From: Bacteroidia bacterium
GTDB lineage: Bacteria; Bacteroidota; Bacteroidia; 2-12-FULL-35-15
Length of the DNA stretch: 57,607 nt
Assembly (NCBI GenBank): GCA_020051175.1
Contig: JAGVJJ010000023.1
Location: forward strand, 1-57,607
Direction of reading: 5' to 3'
Below, piece by piece: positions 14,653 through 23,311 of this stretch; within the stretch, counting starts at the first letter, position 1, and each line of letters starts with the position of its first letter. The translations under genes and the position numbers were made by a program. The notes under the pieces were generated by a model that was not told where the DNA came from, searched no databases, and was given only the letters and a program-made list of their open reading frames with translations.

Positions 14653-15669
14653 CTACCACTTCACCACCACCTTACCGATTGATTTACGGCTTTCCAGGAA
14701 AGCATGTGCATCAGCAATCTTTTCGGCTGAAAACACACCACCAACATGAGGTTTAAGCTCATCCACAGTTGCCAGTGCCACTACACTTTTTAAGCAGTGC
14801 TGCAGCACCTCCGGCTTGGATTCGGCAATACGCAACATGTTCAGGCCCATTACTGCCTTTGTCTGCATCATCAGCGGCACGGGATGCACCCACCCAAAAC
14901 TGAATGCCGTTTTGATCAATGCAAATTTATTAGCGCCATTCATGCTCTCAGCTGCACCATAGCTAAGGATTCGCCCGCCATGGCCCAAAAGCCTCCTGCC
15001 CTTTTTAAAGGATGTACCACCAACAGAATCAAACGCAACATCTACACCCTGCGGACGGAGCTTTTTTACCACTTCATAAAAATCCTGTGTTTTATAATTG
15101 ATAGGGTGATCCACTCCGATTGAACGCAGAAAGTCCAGTTTATCCGGGGCGCTGGCAGTACCATAAACAGTGCAGCTTTTACGCTTTGCCAGCTGCACCA
15201 ATGCTATCCCTACCCCACCTGCTGCCGCCTGTATCATCACGTGCTCACCCTCCTGAACATTGGCCATAATTTCAGATGCGTAAAAAGCAGTACAATACTG
15301 GGTTGCAAGCGCGGCCGCAATACCCGCGTCCATAGTATCAGGAATAGGAGTAACAGCAAGCGTTTCTGCTACAACATATTGCGCATAGCCACCAAAGCGG
15401 GTAAATGCCACCACGCGCTGCCCTGCCTGAAGCCCCTTAACAGCAGTTCCAACACGCTCAATACGACCAACAACTTCATAACCCAGCACAGAGGGCAAAG
15501 GTGGAGCTTCGCGGTACAAACCGAAACGAGCCATTACATCGGCAAAATTTAATCCGAATGCTTCTACGCGAATGAGCACCTGGTTTTCATTGGGAACAGG
15601 TACTGCCGCATCTCTCAATTCAAAAGCGCTTTCGGATTTGCCGTGTTTTACAAGGGTTATTGCTTTCAT
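14653..15669 (-). CDS. Zinc-independent quinone oxidoreductase (MDR superfamily)
   Basis: A 338-residue medium-chain dehydrogenase/reductase. The N-terminal GroES-like domain has RVEAFGLNFADVMARFGLY and LGYEVVGRIERVG; the nucleotide-binding domain has the signature IQAAAGGVGIALVQLA and the following GTAS of NADPH-preferring members. The C-terminus AHAFLESRKSIGKVVVKW is typical. Zinc ligands of alcohol dehydrogenases are lacking, which places it with quinone reductases and VAT-1-like enzymes that reduce quinones or enones with NADPH. It is a stand-alone gene facing away from the PorE-like gene. Confidence 0.92.
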   Translation of the reverse strand: MKAITLVKHGKSESAFELRDAAVPVPNENQVLIRVEAFGLNFADVMARFGLYREAPPLPSVLGYEVVGRIERVGTAVKGLQAGQRVVAFTRFGGYAQYVVAETLAVTPIPDTMDAGIAAALATQYCTAFYASEIMANVQEGEHVMIQAAAGGVGIALVQLAKRKSCTVYGTASAPDKLDFLRSIGVDHPINYKTQDFYEVVKKLRPQGVDVAFDSVGGTSFKKGRRLLGHGGRILSYGAAESMNGANKFALIKTAFSFGWVHPVPLMMQTKAVMGLNMLRIAESKPEVLQHCLKSVVALATVDELKPHVGGVFSAEKIADAHAFLESRKSIGKVVVKW

Positions 15670-15774
15670 GGGTGTTTAGTCGATTATATTTTAAGTTCTT
15701 GTGACAAGGTGCCTGCGTAATCACTCCGCGCGCAGATTCTGAAACAAGTTCAGAATGACATACGCACCTATAAA

Positions 15775-15806
15775 AAAAGCATCCTATAAAAATACAGGAT
15801 GCTTTT
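15775..15806 (-). terminator. Rho-independent terminator of the PKD-protein gene
   Basis: AAAAGCATCCT (15775-15785) pairs perfectly with AGGATGCTTTT (15796-15806). Read on the minus strand the stem is followed by a run of seven U, and it lies just downstream of the minus-strand gene ending at 15829. Confidence 0.85.
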
Positions 15807-15828
15807 AGTGCTTTCACGTGATTATAAA

Positions 15829-17856
15829 TTATTTTACAATCATTACTTTTTTATGGACTACAGATTTCTGGTTTTGTATTTTGATGGAATACAATCCGGA
15901 TGCTTTGTCAGATAAATCAACCATCTCAGTGCTATTTTTTACCACGCGCTGCTCTACAAGCTCTCCAAGCGGGTTAAAAATACTCAGTGTTACAACACCA
16001 GCATTTTGTGTATTGCTCCTGATGTAGAAATTATTGTTTGCCGGATTTGGATAGATGCTGAAGCTGTCCTCAAGCAGCATCTCCTCCTGTCCCATCGCGT
16101 AAATTTCTACACTGTCGCAGATAGTGTTGGTACATGAAGAATCAGATATGGTTAAACAAACATAATATGTTCCCGGTGCCTGGAAATCATTTGCCGGATT
16201 CGGTTGTGTAGATGTTCCCCATGCACCAAAGTCCCAAAGATAGCTTGAAGGGTTACCCGATCCGGTATAGCTGAATGAAGCCATACTTCCCGAAACGGCA
16301 GTATATGTAAATGTTGCAGGGCAGTTAGAGTAATTTCCTACATTCAGATAATAACAGTCTGAGAACGAGCAGTTGCCTGCTGAATCTGAAATGGTGCAGC
16401 ATACAAAATACACCCCTGCCGTATCATAGGTATGCGTGGGGTTCTGAAGGTTAGAGGTATCTCCATCACCAAAATCCCAGAAAAAGTCAGATGGAGGCGC
16501 ACCCCATGAATATTCCTGGAAATGGATGGTAAGCGCATCAGCAGAATCCGGGGTCAGTTCCCAGTACTCGTAGCAATTGCTTGGTGAACCAGCGTATACA
16601 AAGCTGCAGTACGTGTTTGTACAATTGGTGTTACTGTTTGTTGTAGTAAGACATACCCAGTGCCATGCATCGAAAGGATAAGTATGAACCGGGTTTTGAA
16701 GATTGGATGTGGTTCCATCTTCAAAATCCCAATGCCAGCTGGTTGGGTTACCAAGAGAGTTGTCGAACAAGTGAACAGTATAAGGATCGATTGAGTCTGC
16801 AACATACGTATAAGACGCATAGCAATTGCTTATTTCCACTGTTTTGCAATGTGTATCTACGCAGTTTGATGCAGAGTCAAAAACCGTAAGGCAAACATTA
16901 TAGGTACCATTGGTAGCAAACGTATGTGATGCATGCATTGTATATACAGAATCCCCATCACCGAAATCCCAAATCCATCCGGTAGTATTGCCCAGGGTTA
17001 AATCCGTAAAGTGTATGGTTTGAAGGTCTACGGTATCCGGTGCAAATGAAAAGTTAGCGGAACAGCTTACCGGGCCTACCACTACCTGCTGACAGGAGGT
17101 GCTTTCACAGCCGGAGCTATCGCCAATTGTAAGGCATACGGTATATGTTCCCGGGCCCTGAAAAATATGGGTAGGGTTTTGAGTGCTGTCAATAATTGAA
17201 TTCCCGAAGTTCCAGACAGTATAAACAGAAGCAGAAGAGCTGTCGTAAAAATGAACCATGTTCTGGTCTACAAAATCAACAGAGTAAGAGAAGTTTGAAC
17301 TGCAATTGCCAATAGAGCCTACAGTTACAGAATCACAATGAGTAGCACTACAACCGTTTGAATCAATTGTTGTTAAACATACCGCGTACATTCCTGTATT
17401 GGCGTAAATGTGAGTAGGGTGCTGCGACATGCTTGTACCAGCATCACCAAAATCCCATTGCCATGTAACCACTCCCCCTGAAGAAGTATCTGTAAAATCT
17501 ACCTGGTTCGGGTTAATCGTATCCACAACAAACGTATATCCTGCATAACAGTTGCCCGGGTTTCCAACAACAATGCTGTCGCAATATGTACTCTGACAAT
17601 TACTGAAAGGTGTATATACCGTAAGGCACACGATATATGTTCCGGCCTGCACATAGGTATGAGAAGGGCTTTGCATAGAGCTTGTATTTCCATCACCAAA
17701 ATTCCAGCTCCAGTTTGCCGGAGTTGTTGTACCATAAGATGAATCGGCAAAAGTTACCGTAAGGGCTGATTCAGAATAGTTAAAATGGGCCTGGCATTGC
17801 GCATTTGCGAGGACAGCCGTAAAAACAAATGCAATTAAGAGTAAGTTTTTTTTCAT
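15829..17856 (-). CDS. Seven-PKD-domain surface protein with type A T9SS sorting domain
   Basis: A 675-residue exported protein with a signal peptide (residues 1-19, cleavage at ANAQ). It contains seven PKD domains in a row, each around W.(W/F)(D/N)FG(D/N).......P.H.Y...G.Y.VCLT, between about residues 25 and 590. Each carries conserved cysteines, with VCLT on one strand and a YCDS or HCDS Cys a few residues later, implying one disulfide per domain. The last 75 residues are the type A sorting domain (SIYPNPANNNFYI, LYSIKIQNQK, KKVMIVK). Such proteins are exported by T9SS and anchored on the cell surface, often in adhesion. A strong terminator follows. Confidence 0.93.
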   Translation of the reverse strand: MKKNLLLIAFVFTAVLANAQCQAHFNYSESALTVTFADSSYGTTTPANWSWNFGDGNTSSMQSPSHTYVQAGTYIVCLTVYTPFSNCQSTYCDSIVVGNPGNCYAGYTFVVDTINPNQVDFTDTSSGGVVTWQWDFGDAGTSMSQHPTHIYANTGMYAVCLTTIDSNGCSATHCDSVTVGSIGNCSSNFSYSVDFVDQNMVHFYDSSSASVYTVWNFGNSIIDSTQNPTHIFQGPGTYTVCLTIGDSSGCESTSCQQVVVGPVSCSANFSFAPDTVDLQTIHFTDLTLGNTTGWIWDFGDGDSVYTMHASHTFATNGTYNVCLTVFDSASNCVDTHCKTVEISNCYASYTYVADSIDPYTVHLFDNSLGNPTSWHWDFEDGTTSNLQNPVHTYPFDAWHWVCLTTTNSNTNCTNTYCSFVYAGSPSNCYEYWELTPDSADALTIHFQEYSWGAPPSDFFWDFGDGDTSNLQNPTHTYDTAGVYFVCCTISDSAGNCSFSDCYYLNVGNYSNCPATFTYTAVSGSMASFSYTGSGNPSSYLWDFGAWGTSTQPNPANDFQAPGTYYVCLTISDSSCTNTICDSVEIYAMGQEEMLLEDSFSIYPNPANNNFYIRSNTQNAGVVTLSIFNPLGELVEQRVVKNSTEMVDLSDKASGLYSIKIQNQKSVVHKKVMIVK

Positions 17857-17954
17857 GTTTTGATGTTACTTGTGTTGGGGTTTATATAGTCGTGAAAAAG
17901 GGTCAAAACAAAGTTTTAACCCTTTCTTTAAAAAATTCCTATTTATAAAAATAG

Positions 17955-20075
17955 TTATTCTTTATTTACAATAAGCTTTTTAGTAAAGTATTTGCTCTCG
18001 TTCTGAACAATCACAAGGTAAATGCCCGGATTAAAGTTTTCTACCTGCAATAAATAAGAGCGACCGCTCATGTTATCGGCAAATATTTGTTTGCCAGTAA
18101 CATCAAAAACAGTGACTTGCGCTTTTTCAACTGCAGCATCAAACTCAATGGTAGCAGTATTTTGAGCTGGGTTTGGATACAGGTTCAGGCTAAGAGGTGT
18201 TTCTTCCGAAGGAGCCAATTCCACTTCTTCTTCACCTTCCTCCATTTTCAGCGCAGAAGAAGAGAATACAAACTTCATGTTAGGACGGCTGTAAGTTCTG
18301 GTACCGGTAGTGTTGGAGCAAACCCCTCCGCTCAGTACATTCGTTTTATTGTACAAAGCCTGATACGATGTGGTAGTAGTGTACTTCACATTGGAGTTAC
18401 CACCCGTACTGGAATTGTTCCAGCAAATGTCTACCAACAGGTTGCTTGAACCATTGTAAGGGAAGGCTGTGGTAAAGGTATGCGTGTTCCATCCGCTTGT
18501 AACGGTTACGCTTCCCGAAAACACGGTTGTCATTGTTGCACTTAAAAAGCTTGTGCTGGAAAAGCTTGAAGCAGTTGTATGGCCCACTTTAATGGTAAAG
18601 CCGTTCATTGTTTTGTTGTTTGCCGTAGCTACATTAAATGCAAGGGATTTAATAAAGTTGGCGCTGGAAGTATAACCTGCAGCAACCAGCTGCGCTTTGG
18701 TAATAATAAACTGTGCCCTTTCATCCATGTTGGATGTTCCGTAAGGAGCAGCACCACTGCTGCTAGTGCCGGTACCCACGGTAACAGTTGTGTTTGAAGA
18801 AGTGGAAGCCAGTGTGGTGAAAGTAGCAGAAGATGAATAGTTAGAAGATGAAGTGCCTGAACATACACGCTGCACCTGGAAATGATAGCTGGTTCCCGGA
18901 GTTAAGCCTGTAATGGTTTTAGATGTTGTATTTGATGTTACTGTAGTCCAGGTAGAAGATGTGGTTGGTTTATACTTTACATTGTAGGTATTTGTAGCAC
19001 CGCTAACTGGTGCCCATGTAAGAGTAGCGCCTGTTGATGTAATGGAGTTGGAAGACAACCCGTTAACAGCAGCACACGTAACAGCTGGCACCAAAGGTTT
19101 GATACCAATAATAGCACCTACACTTGAGTTGAATGCATAGGTGGAAGGGCTCAATGCAGTAAGCAGGAAATATCCATCGCTGCTTCCGTTCCAGCCCCAG
19201 TTGATATGGAATGAGTTGGTTCCCTGGTAGCCGTCAGCAATAAATGCATGTCCGGCATTGGCAGCAGGGTCCTGGCCACTAATGATTACAATGCGCTGAG
19301 CATCCAGCTCGGCTTTGATTAGATTGTCCCACTGGGTATTGGTATAGGATGATTTGTTAACATTTTGTGCAGTGCTGGCATATTTGAATTTATTTACCAA
19401 AGCGGTTCTTACAGAAGTAGTATAAGCCGATGAGCCATTTGGACCATAATCCATATTGATAGCAACTCCTGCATGGAATAAAAGCTGGGCCACGTCTGCA
19501 TTGTTTGCAAGCAGCTTGTTTGGCATGTTTGTCCAGTTATAAGTGGTAGCACCAAAGTTGGCTGTTAAAGAACCATAGTCAGATGTATAGGTGTTTGAAC
19601 CAGTTCCCTGTGCAGGATGGTTGTGATATTTCATCACCTGTCCGAAAGCGGTTGCCACACACCCTACTGGTACACGTCCGCAGCGGGTTGTGCCCAGCGT
19701 ATTATCGGCAGGACATGATTCATTGTAGTAACATCCTTGTGACCATGTAGTAGTGGTAAGCGGAGTTACAGTCATCAAAGAAGGCTGTGAACCTGAGCCG
19801 CTTTTTGTTGTATTGTTATTTTCCAGCTCCTGCCATTCTGCTTCAATATCGGCATCACGGTAATTAAGGTTGTTGGCTACCACATCGTGGATCTGCTCCT
19901 GGTAATTGAGTAGCAACCAGTCCAAACAATCTGAAATATTGTGCGCATCAAATTTACTCTCGAAAGAATACCCGATAGCAGGATGGATCCTTTCGTCAGC
20001 AGCAATAATGGCAAATGAATTACCGCCTGCGATGTTAAAGATATAATATACCGGAACACCTTTAAACTCCTGCAA
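17955..20075 (-). CDS. C10 family cysteine protease (streptopain-like) with Fn3 and T9SS sorting domain
   Basis: As read from the TTG at 20075 it has 706 residues. The prodomain and C10 peptidase cover about residues 1-330, with catalytic Cys139 (PVGCVATAFGQVMKY) and His276 (NAGHAFIADGY). A fibronectin type III domain (about 335-425), a jelly-roll-like domain common in T9SS cargo (about 430-610) and the type A sorting domain (LSLNLYPNPAQNTATIEF) follow. C10 proteases (streptopain, interpain, periodontain) are secreted zymogens. The TTG start has no signal peptide; one lies upstream in another frame (20076-20256), displaced by a 4-bp duplication. Either the gene is broken at its 5' end or it is switched. 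Confidence 0.88.
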   Translation of the reverse strand: MQEFKGVPVYYIFNIAGGNSFAIIAADERIHPAIGYSFESKFDAHNISDCLDWLLLNYQEQIHDVVANNLNYRDADIEAEWQELENNNTTKSGSGSQPSLMTVTPLTTTTWSQGCYYNESCPADNTLGTTRCGRVPVGCVATAFGQVMKYHNHPAQGTGSNTYTSDYGSLTANFGATTYNWTNMPNKLLANNADVAQLLFHAGVAINMDYGPNGSSAYTTSVRTALVNKFKYASTAQNVNKSSYTNTQWDNLIKAELDAQRIVIISGQDPAANAGHAFIADGYQGTNSFHINWGWNGSSDGYFLLTALSPSTYAFNSSVGAIIGIKPLVPAVTCAAVNGLSSNSITSTGATLTWAPVSGATNTYNVKYKPTTSSTWTTVTSNTTSKTITGLTPGTSYHFQVQRVCSGTSSSNYSSSATFTTLASTSSNTTVTVGTGTSSSGAAPYGTSNMDERAQFIITKAQLVAAGYTSSANFIKSLAFNVATANNKTMNGFTIKVGHTTASSFSSTSFLSATMTTVFSGSVTVTSGWNTHTFTTAFPYNGSSNLLVDICWNNSSTGGNSNVKYTTTTSYQALYNKTNVLSGGVCSNTTGTRTYSRPNMKFVFSSSALKMEEGEEEVELAPSEETPLSLNLYPNPAQNTATIEFDAAVEKAQVTVFDVTGKQIFADNMSGRSYLLQVENFNPGIYLVIVQNESKYFTKKLIVNKE

Positions 20076-20256
20076 TGTTTCACTTATAATTTCGCTTGTA
20101 GAAATGGACCTCGTATCGGCTGGCTTTCTTTGATTATAAAGCTGTACAGCTACGTTTTTTGCACGTTCTGAACTTACAAACTGTGCGAAAGCACCTGAAA
20201 TGAGAAAACAAACATTAATTAATAATGAATGCGATACGTAGTAAAAATTTACTCAT
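20076..20256 (-). other. Displaced signal-peptide and propeptide coding segment of the C10 protease
   Basis: The ATG at 20254-20256 starts MSKFLLRIAFIIN and then meets a stop. After a tandem TTAATTAA (20215-20222) the frame that leads into the protease reads VCFLISGAFAQ, then FVSSERAKNVAVQLYNQRK. Removing one TTAA copy joins MSKFLLRIAFIIN-VCFLISGAFAQ, an excellent signal peptide, in frame with the protease: the distance from 20256 to 20075 is 181 bases and 177 after removal, divisible by three. Confidence 0.75.
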
Positions 20257-20309
20257 GGTTTTAGAGGTTTTTTTGCGTTATTACAGAAAACACTGTTGTT
20301 TTGCGGGTA

Positions 20310-20317
20310 CAAATATA
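20310..20317 (-). promoter_or_regulatory. -7 element TATATTTG for the C10 protease gene
   Basis: On the minus strand TATATTTG lies 54 bases upstream of the ATG at 20256, with an AT-rich spacer and GTTG about 21 bases further upstream. It supports 20256, not 20075, as the ancestral start. Confidence 0.5.
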
Positions 20318-20602
20318 CGAATAAAAAAAATAATGGTTCAACAGCAGAACGCTTCAGGTGTTAAACATATCTGAAACTGTTGTTAAATTTTACCCGAACC
20401 GGGGTAATTCAGAGCCAAACGCCCCCTCTGCCACAACAACCTTAAACACCTGAAAAACAACACACTATATATGGAGGAATTTCCAAAAGCTTTGAAAAAA
20501 GTTTAGACAAACAACTATTTTTTCGGAAAGTTTCGCCACAGATTCGCAGATTGAAAAAATCAGCAAACCTGTGGCCATTCAATAAGAGACATAACCCTCA
20601 AC
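20318..20602. other. Intergenic region with inverted repeats
   Basis: No gene is seen. TTCAGGTGTT (20353-20362) and AACACCTGAA (20445-20454) are perfect inverted copies 82 bases apart. GCCACAG (20535-20541) and CTGTGGC (20569-20575), with a partial inner stem, form a hairpin just downstream of the minus-strand aldehyde dehydrogenase gene and may terminate it. Confidence 0.4.
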
Positions 20603-21967
20603 TTACCCTTTGAGGTGATAAGCCTTTGGCTGTGTAAAGGCACGCAACCCGATGTGGGAAAGCGTAGAACCCAGGCCCGAATGTTTACGGCCGCTCCAGG
20701 GCAGTGCAGCACTAACGCGGTCGCAACAGTTCCAGTAGCCGGTGCCGGCATTTATTTTACCTAATATTTTTTCGGCACGCTCCTTAGAAGCAGAATAAAC
20801 CCCTGCAGTAAGCCCATATTCTGTATCCTGCATCAGCTTTATGGCTTCGGCATCGTCTTTTACTTTCATGATCCCAATAACAGGGCCAAAACTCTCTTCG
20901 CGCATTACGCTCATGTCGTGCGTAACATCGAGCAGTACAGTAGGCTCAAAGAAATACCCTTTACCGGTAACCCGTTTTCCGCCAGCAGCCAGCGTTGCGC
21001 CTTTTGCAACAGCTTCTTTCACCTGGTTTTCTACAAATTCGAGCTGAGGCCTGCGCGTAAGCGGACCTATGTAAACTCCTTCTTCAGAAGGAATCCCGAG
21101 CTTAAAGCCTTTTACTTCTTTTACAAACTCATCTACATAGGCATCGTACACTTTTTCGTTTACATAAATACGTTCAACTGCGCAGCAGCTTTGTCCGCTG
21201 TTGTAAAATGCACCATCGGCAGTACCGGCAGCAACATTTTTGATATCGGCAACATCATCGGCAATGTAAAGTGGGTCCTTGCCACCAAGTTCCAGCTGAC
21301 AGGGTACCATTTTGTGGGCTACTTTTTCATGAATGTGCTTCCCGGTTTTGTAAGAGCCCGTAAAAAAATACCCGTTGAAAGGCAGATGAAGCAATATTTC
21401 CCCTACATCCGCAGCACCTACGGCAACCTGGAAAACATTGTCCGGAACACCGGCCTTCTTCAGCAGCTTTTCAATTTCCAACCCGGTAAGGGTTGAAAAC
21501 TCAGAAGGTTTGTACATAACAGCATTACCGGCCAGCAAAGCAGGAACAAAAACATTTACGCCTACCAGGTATGGATAGTTCCAGGCTGAAATATTGCAGA
21601 TGATGCCCAGCGGCTCATACACTATCTTTTCTGTTAGGCCTTTGTCGATATTCATTATATCATCGGCAAGGTATTTCTCTGCATTTTCGGTAAGCCATTT
21701 AATACGGTTGCGGGCACCGTTGATCTCGTTGCGCGATTGCTGCAAAGGCTTGCCTACTTCAGAAGTAAGGATAGTCGCATTTTGCTCCAGGTTTTCTTTC
21801 AACAGATCTGCAAAGCGCTGCAGCACAGCAATACGTTCTTTTAAAGGAACAAGGTTCCATTGCTCCTGTCCTTTCCGGAGCAGATCGTATTTAAATTCAA
21901 TGCTTGCCAGGTTATCTTCTTTTACACTCGTGATAACTTCTTCTGTAGCCGGATTGATTACATTCAT
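20603..21967 (-). CDS. NAD(P)-dependent aldehyde dehydrogenase
   Basis: A 454-residue ALDH-superfamily enzyme with all catalytic elements: Asn130 (ISAWNYP), Lys153 (MYKPSE), Glu226 (QLELGGKDP), Cys261 (NSGQSCCAVER) and the closing EESFGPVIGI. It oxidises an aldehyde to the acid in the cytosol. Length is slightly short of the 480-500 usual for succinate-semialdehyde dehydrogenases but matches the shorter subgroup. It lies 9 bases after a class I glutamine amidotransferase of the PuuD type, so the pair may act in polyamine or GABA catabolism, in which PuuC- and PuuD-like enzymes follow each other. Substrate assignment is inference. Confidence 0.93.
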   Translation of the reverse strand: MNVINPATEEVITSVKEDNLASIEFKYDLLRKGQEQWNLVPLKERIAVLQRFADLLKENLEQNATILTSEVGKPLQQSRNEINGARNRIKWLTENAEKYLADDIMNIDKGLTEKIVYEPLGIICNISAWNYPYLVGVNVFVPALLAGNAVMYKPSEFSTLTGLEIEKLLKKAGVPDNVFQVAVGAADVGEILLHLPFNGYFFTGSYKTGKHIHEKVAHKMVPCQLELGGKDPLYIADDVADIKNVAAGTADGAFYNSGQSCCAVERIYVNEKVYDAYVDEFVKEVKGFKLGIPSEEGVYIGPLTRRPQLEFVENQVKEAVAKGATLAAGGKRVTGKGYFFEPTVLLDVTHDMSVMREESFGPVIGIMKVKDDAEAIKLMQDTEYGLTAGVYSASKERAEKILGKINAGTGYWNCCDRVSAALPWSGRKHSGLGSTLSHIGLRAFTQPKAYHLKG

Positions 21968-21976
21968 TGATTTGGT

Positions 21977-22684
21977 TTATTTTATTTTTTTAAAATTCCT
22001 TACTGCTTTTAAAAACCCTTCCCTGATGGCACCTGCAAAAGGATTGCCAGGCTGGACCTGCGAAAGTCTCTCCGGATGCCATTGAACACATAGCAGAAAC
22101 GGTTTTCCCTGCGGCTCTTTCCACTCGGTACTTTCGGGTATACCGTCAGGCGAAAATGAAGTAACTTTCAATGGAGGAGCAATTTCTTTCAAAGCCTGGT
22201 GATGCGCGCTGTTGATGGTACCTTTATTACAACCAGTAATAGTGTGCAGGAGCGAACCATGCTCCACCTCAATTTCATGTACACCATCTAAATTTCCATG
22301 CCTGCGGTGATCTCTTTTTCCACTCTCTTCAATATCCTGTATCATATTCCCGCCCAGCGCAATATTTACCAGCTGCATGCCACGGCAAACACCTAATACA
22401 GGAATGTTATTTTCCTGTGCATATTTAAAGACCGAAAGTTCAAACACATCACGCTCCTGATTGAACGAGTCAGGAGCAAGAGGATAGTTTAATCGTTGAT
22501 TACCATAAAAAGAAGGGTGAGTATCTACCCCACCACTCAGCACGATGCCATCGCAACTTTCCAGGTCCTTTTTGTTTTCGGCTGTAAGTTTTATGATCTC
22601 GATTTCAGTATCGTTACCCTTTATCCATAAAGGATAATTCTCATAACGGGCTTCTGTGTGGGTAATACCAATAACCAGGGACAT
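21977..22684 (-). CDS. Class I glutamine amidotransferase, gamma-glutamyl-GABA hydrolase (PuuD/C26) type
   Basis: A 235-residue protein of peptidase family C26. Seen: LSGGVDTHPSFYG (oxyanion Gly region), nucleophile Cys100 in VLGVCRGMQLVNIALGG, and the His203/Glu205 pair in VQWHPER. Family members hydrolyse gamma-glutamyl-GABA or other gamma-glutamyl amides. The frame extends eight codons upstream, but that extension overlaps a TAACTTTG promoter element, so the start is placed at 22684. The aldehyde dehydrogenase gene follows after 9 bases. Confidence 0.9.
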   Translation of the reverse strand: MSLVIGITHTEARYENYPLWIKGNDTEIEIIKLTAENKKDLESCDGIVLSGGVDTHPSFYGNQRLNYPLAPDSFNQERDVFELSVFKYAQENNIPVLGVCRGMQLVNIALGGNMIQDIEESGKRDHRRHGNLDGVHEIEVEHGSLLHTITGCNKGTINSAHHQALKEIAPPLKVTSFSPDGIPESTEWKEPQGKPFLLCVQWHPERLSQVQPGNPFAGAIREGFLKAVRNFKKIK

Positions 22685-22705
22685 GGTGTGCAGTGTTTGA
22701 AGATA

Positions 22706-22713
22706 CAAAGTTA
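22706..22713 (-). promoter_or_regulatory. -7 element TAACTTTG for the amidotransferase/ALDH operon
   Basis: A perfect TAnnTTTG on the minus strand, 21 bases upstream of the ATG at 22684, which implies a short leader. Confidence 0.5.
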
Positions 22714-22959
22714 ATCAGTTTTCAATGACCTGACCCAATATACGCGTTTCAAATTTGCGGAAACTGTATAATATTATATACGCACAATGCAGGATACAGA
22801 ATAGGAAACACATCAAAAACAACTGATTTACAGATAATTACAAATATACGCACCAAGCAAATTTCGCAAAGCACTGATTGACAACAAATTGTAAATTCGA
22901 TATTGGAATATTGCCTTAAATAAGTTCATTAAGACTGTAAAACCGCTAAATGCTACAAA

Positions 22960-23020
22960 AAAATAGTGATGGCAGCATTTAACAGAGAAAAGCGCACTTT
23001 ACATAAAGTGCTTATTTTCA
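22960..23020. other. Hairpin in the AT-rich region upstream of the CDC-like gene
   Basis: Around 22994-23011 GCACTTTA-CA-TAAAGTGC forms a perfect 8-bp hairpin. The rest of 22714-23080 is AT-rich and shows no gene. Confidence 0.4.
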
Positions 23021-23080
23021 ACAATTTAAATTTTTGAGAATTATAAAATTCCGGTAAAAACCTTATAATTTTAAAATAAA

Positions 23081-23112
23081 TTTGCTTTTTATATGCATAC
23101 ATAGTAAATTTG
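23081..23112 (+). promoter_or_regulatory. Consensus Bacteroidetes promoter of the CDC-like gene
   Basis: TTTG (23081-23084), 20 bases, TAAATTTG (23105-23112): both elements are perfect. Transcription would start about 23118 and give a leader near 190 nt before the ATG at 23312. Confidence 0.7.
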
Positions 23113-23177
23113 CACCGCAATTGAATTAGTGATCACCCTAAAAGAACAATGGAAACATTGTTCCGAAACCGCTAAAA

Positions 23178-23260
23178 ATGAAAAAAGTTATTTCTCTTAG
23201 TAGCATTTTCAGCTACAACTCTCTTCAGGACTTATCGGTACAAGCATGGTGGTTGATTTC
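23178..23260 (+). pseudogene. Signal-peptide relic in the leader of the CDC-like gene
   Basis: An ATG at 23178 reads MKKVIS, and one frame over it continues LVAFSATTLF and then RTYRYKHGG-stop. A one-base frame change therefore gives MKKVISLLVAFSATTLF, a good signal peptide without a following mature protein. It is either a relic of a displaced exported gene or chance; the evidence is slim. Confidence 0.3.
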
Positions 23261-23311
23261 AAACCGCGAATTATCATTTGCTTTAAACAATTAAACATAA
23301 AAAAAACAGAA

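Noticed and set aside
20918..21496. 192-codon open frame on the plus strand
   Set aside because: Antisense to the aldehyde dehydrogenase, which has all catalytic motifs in frame.
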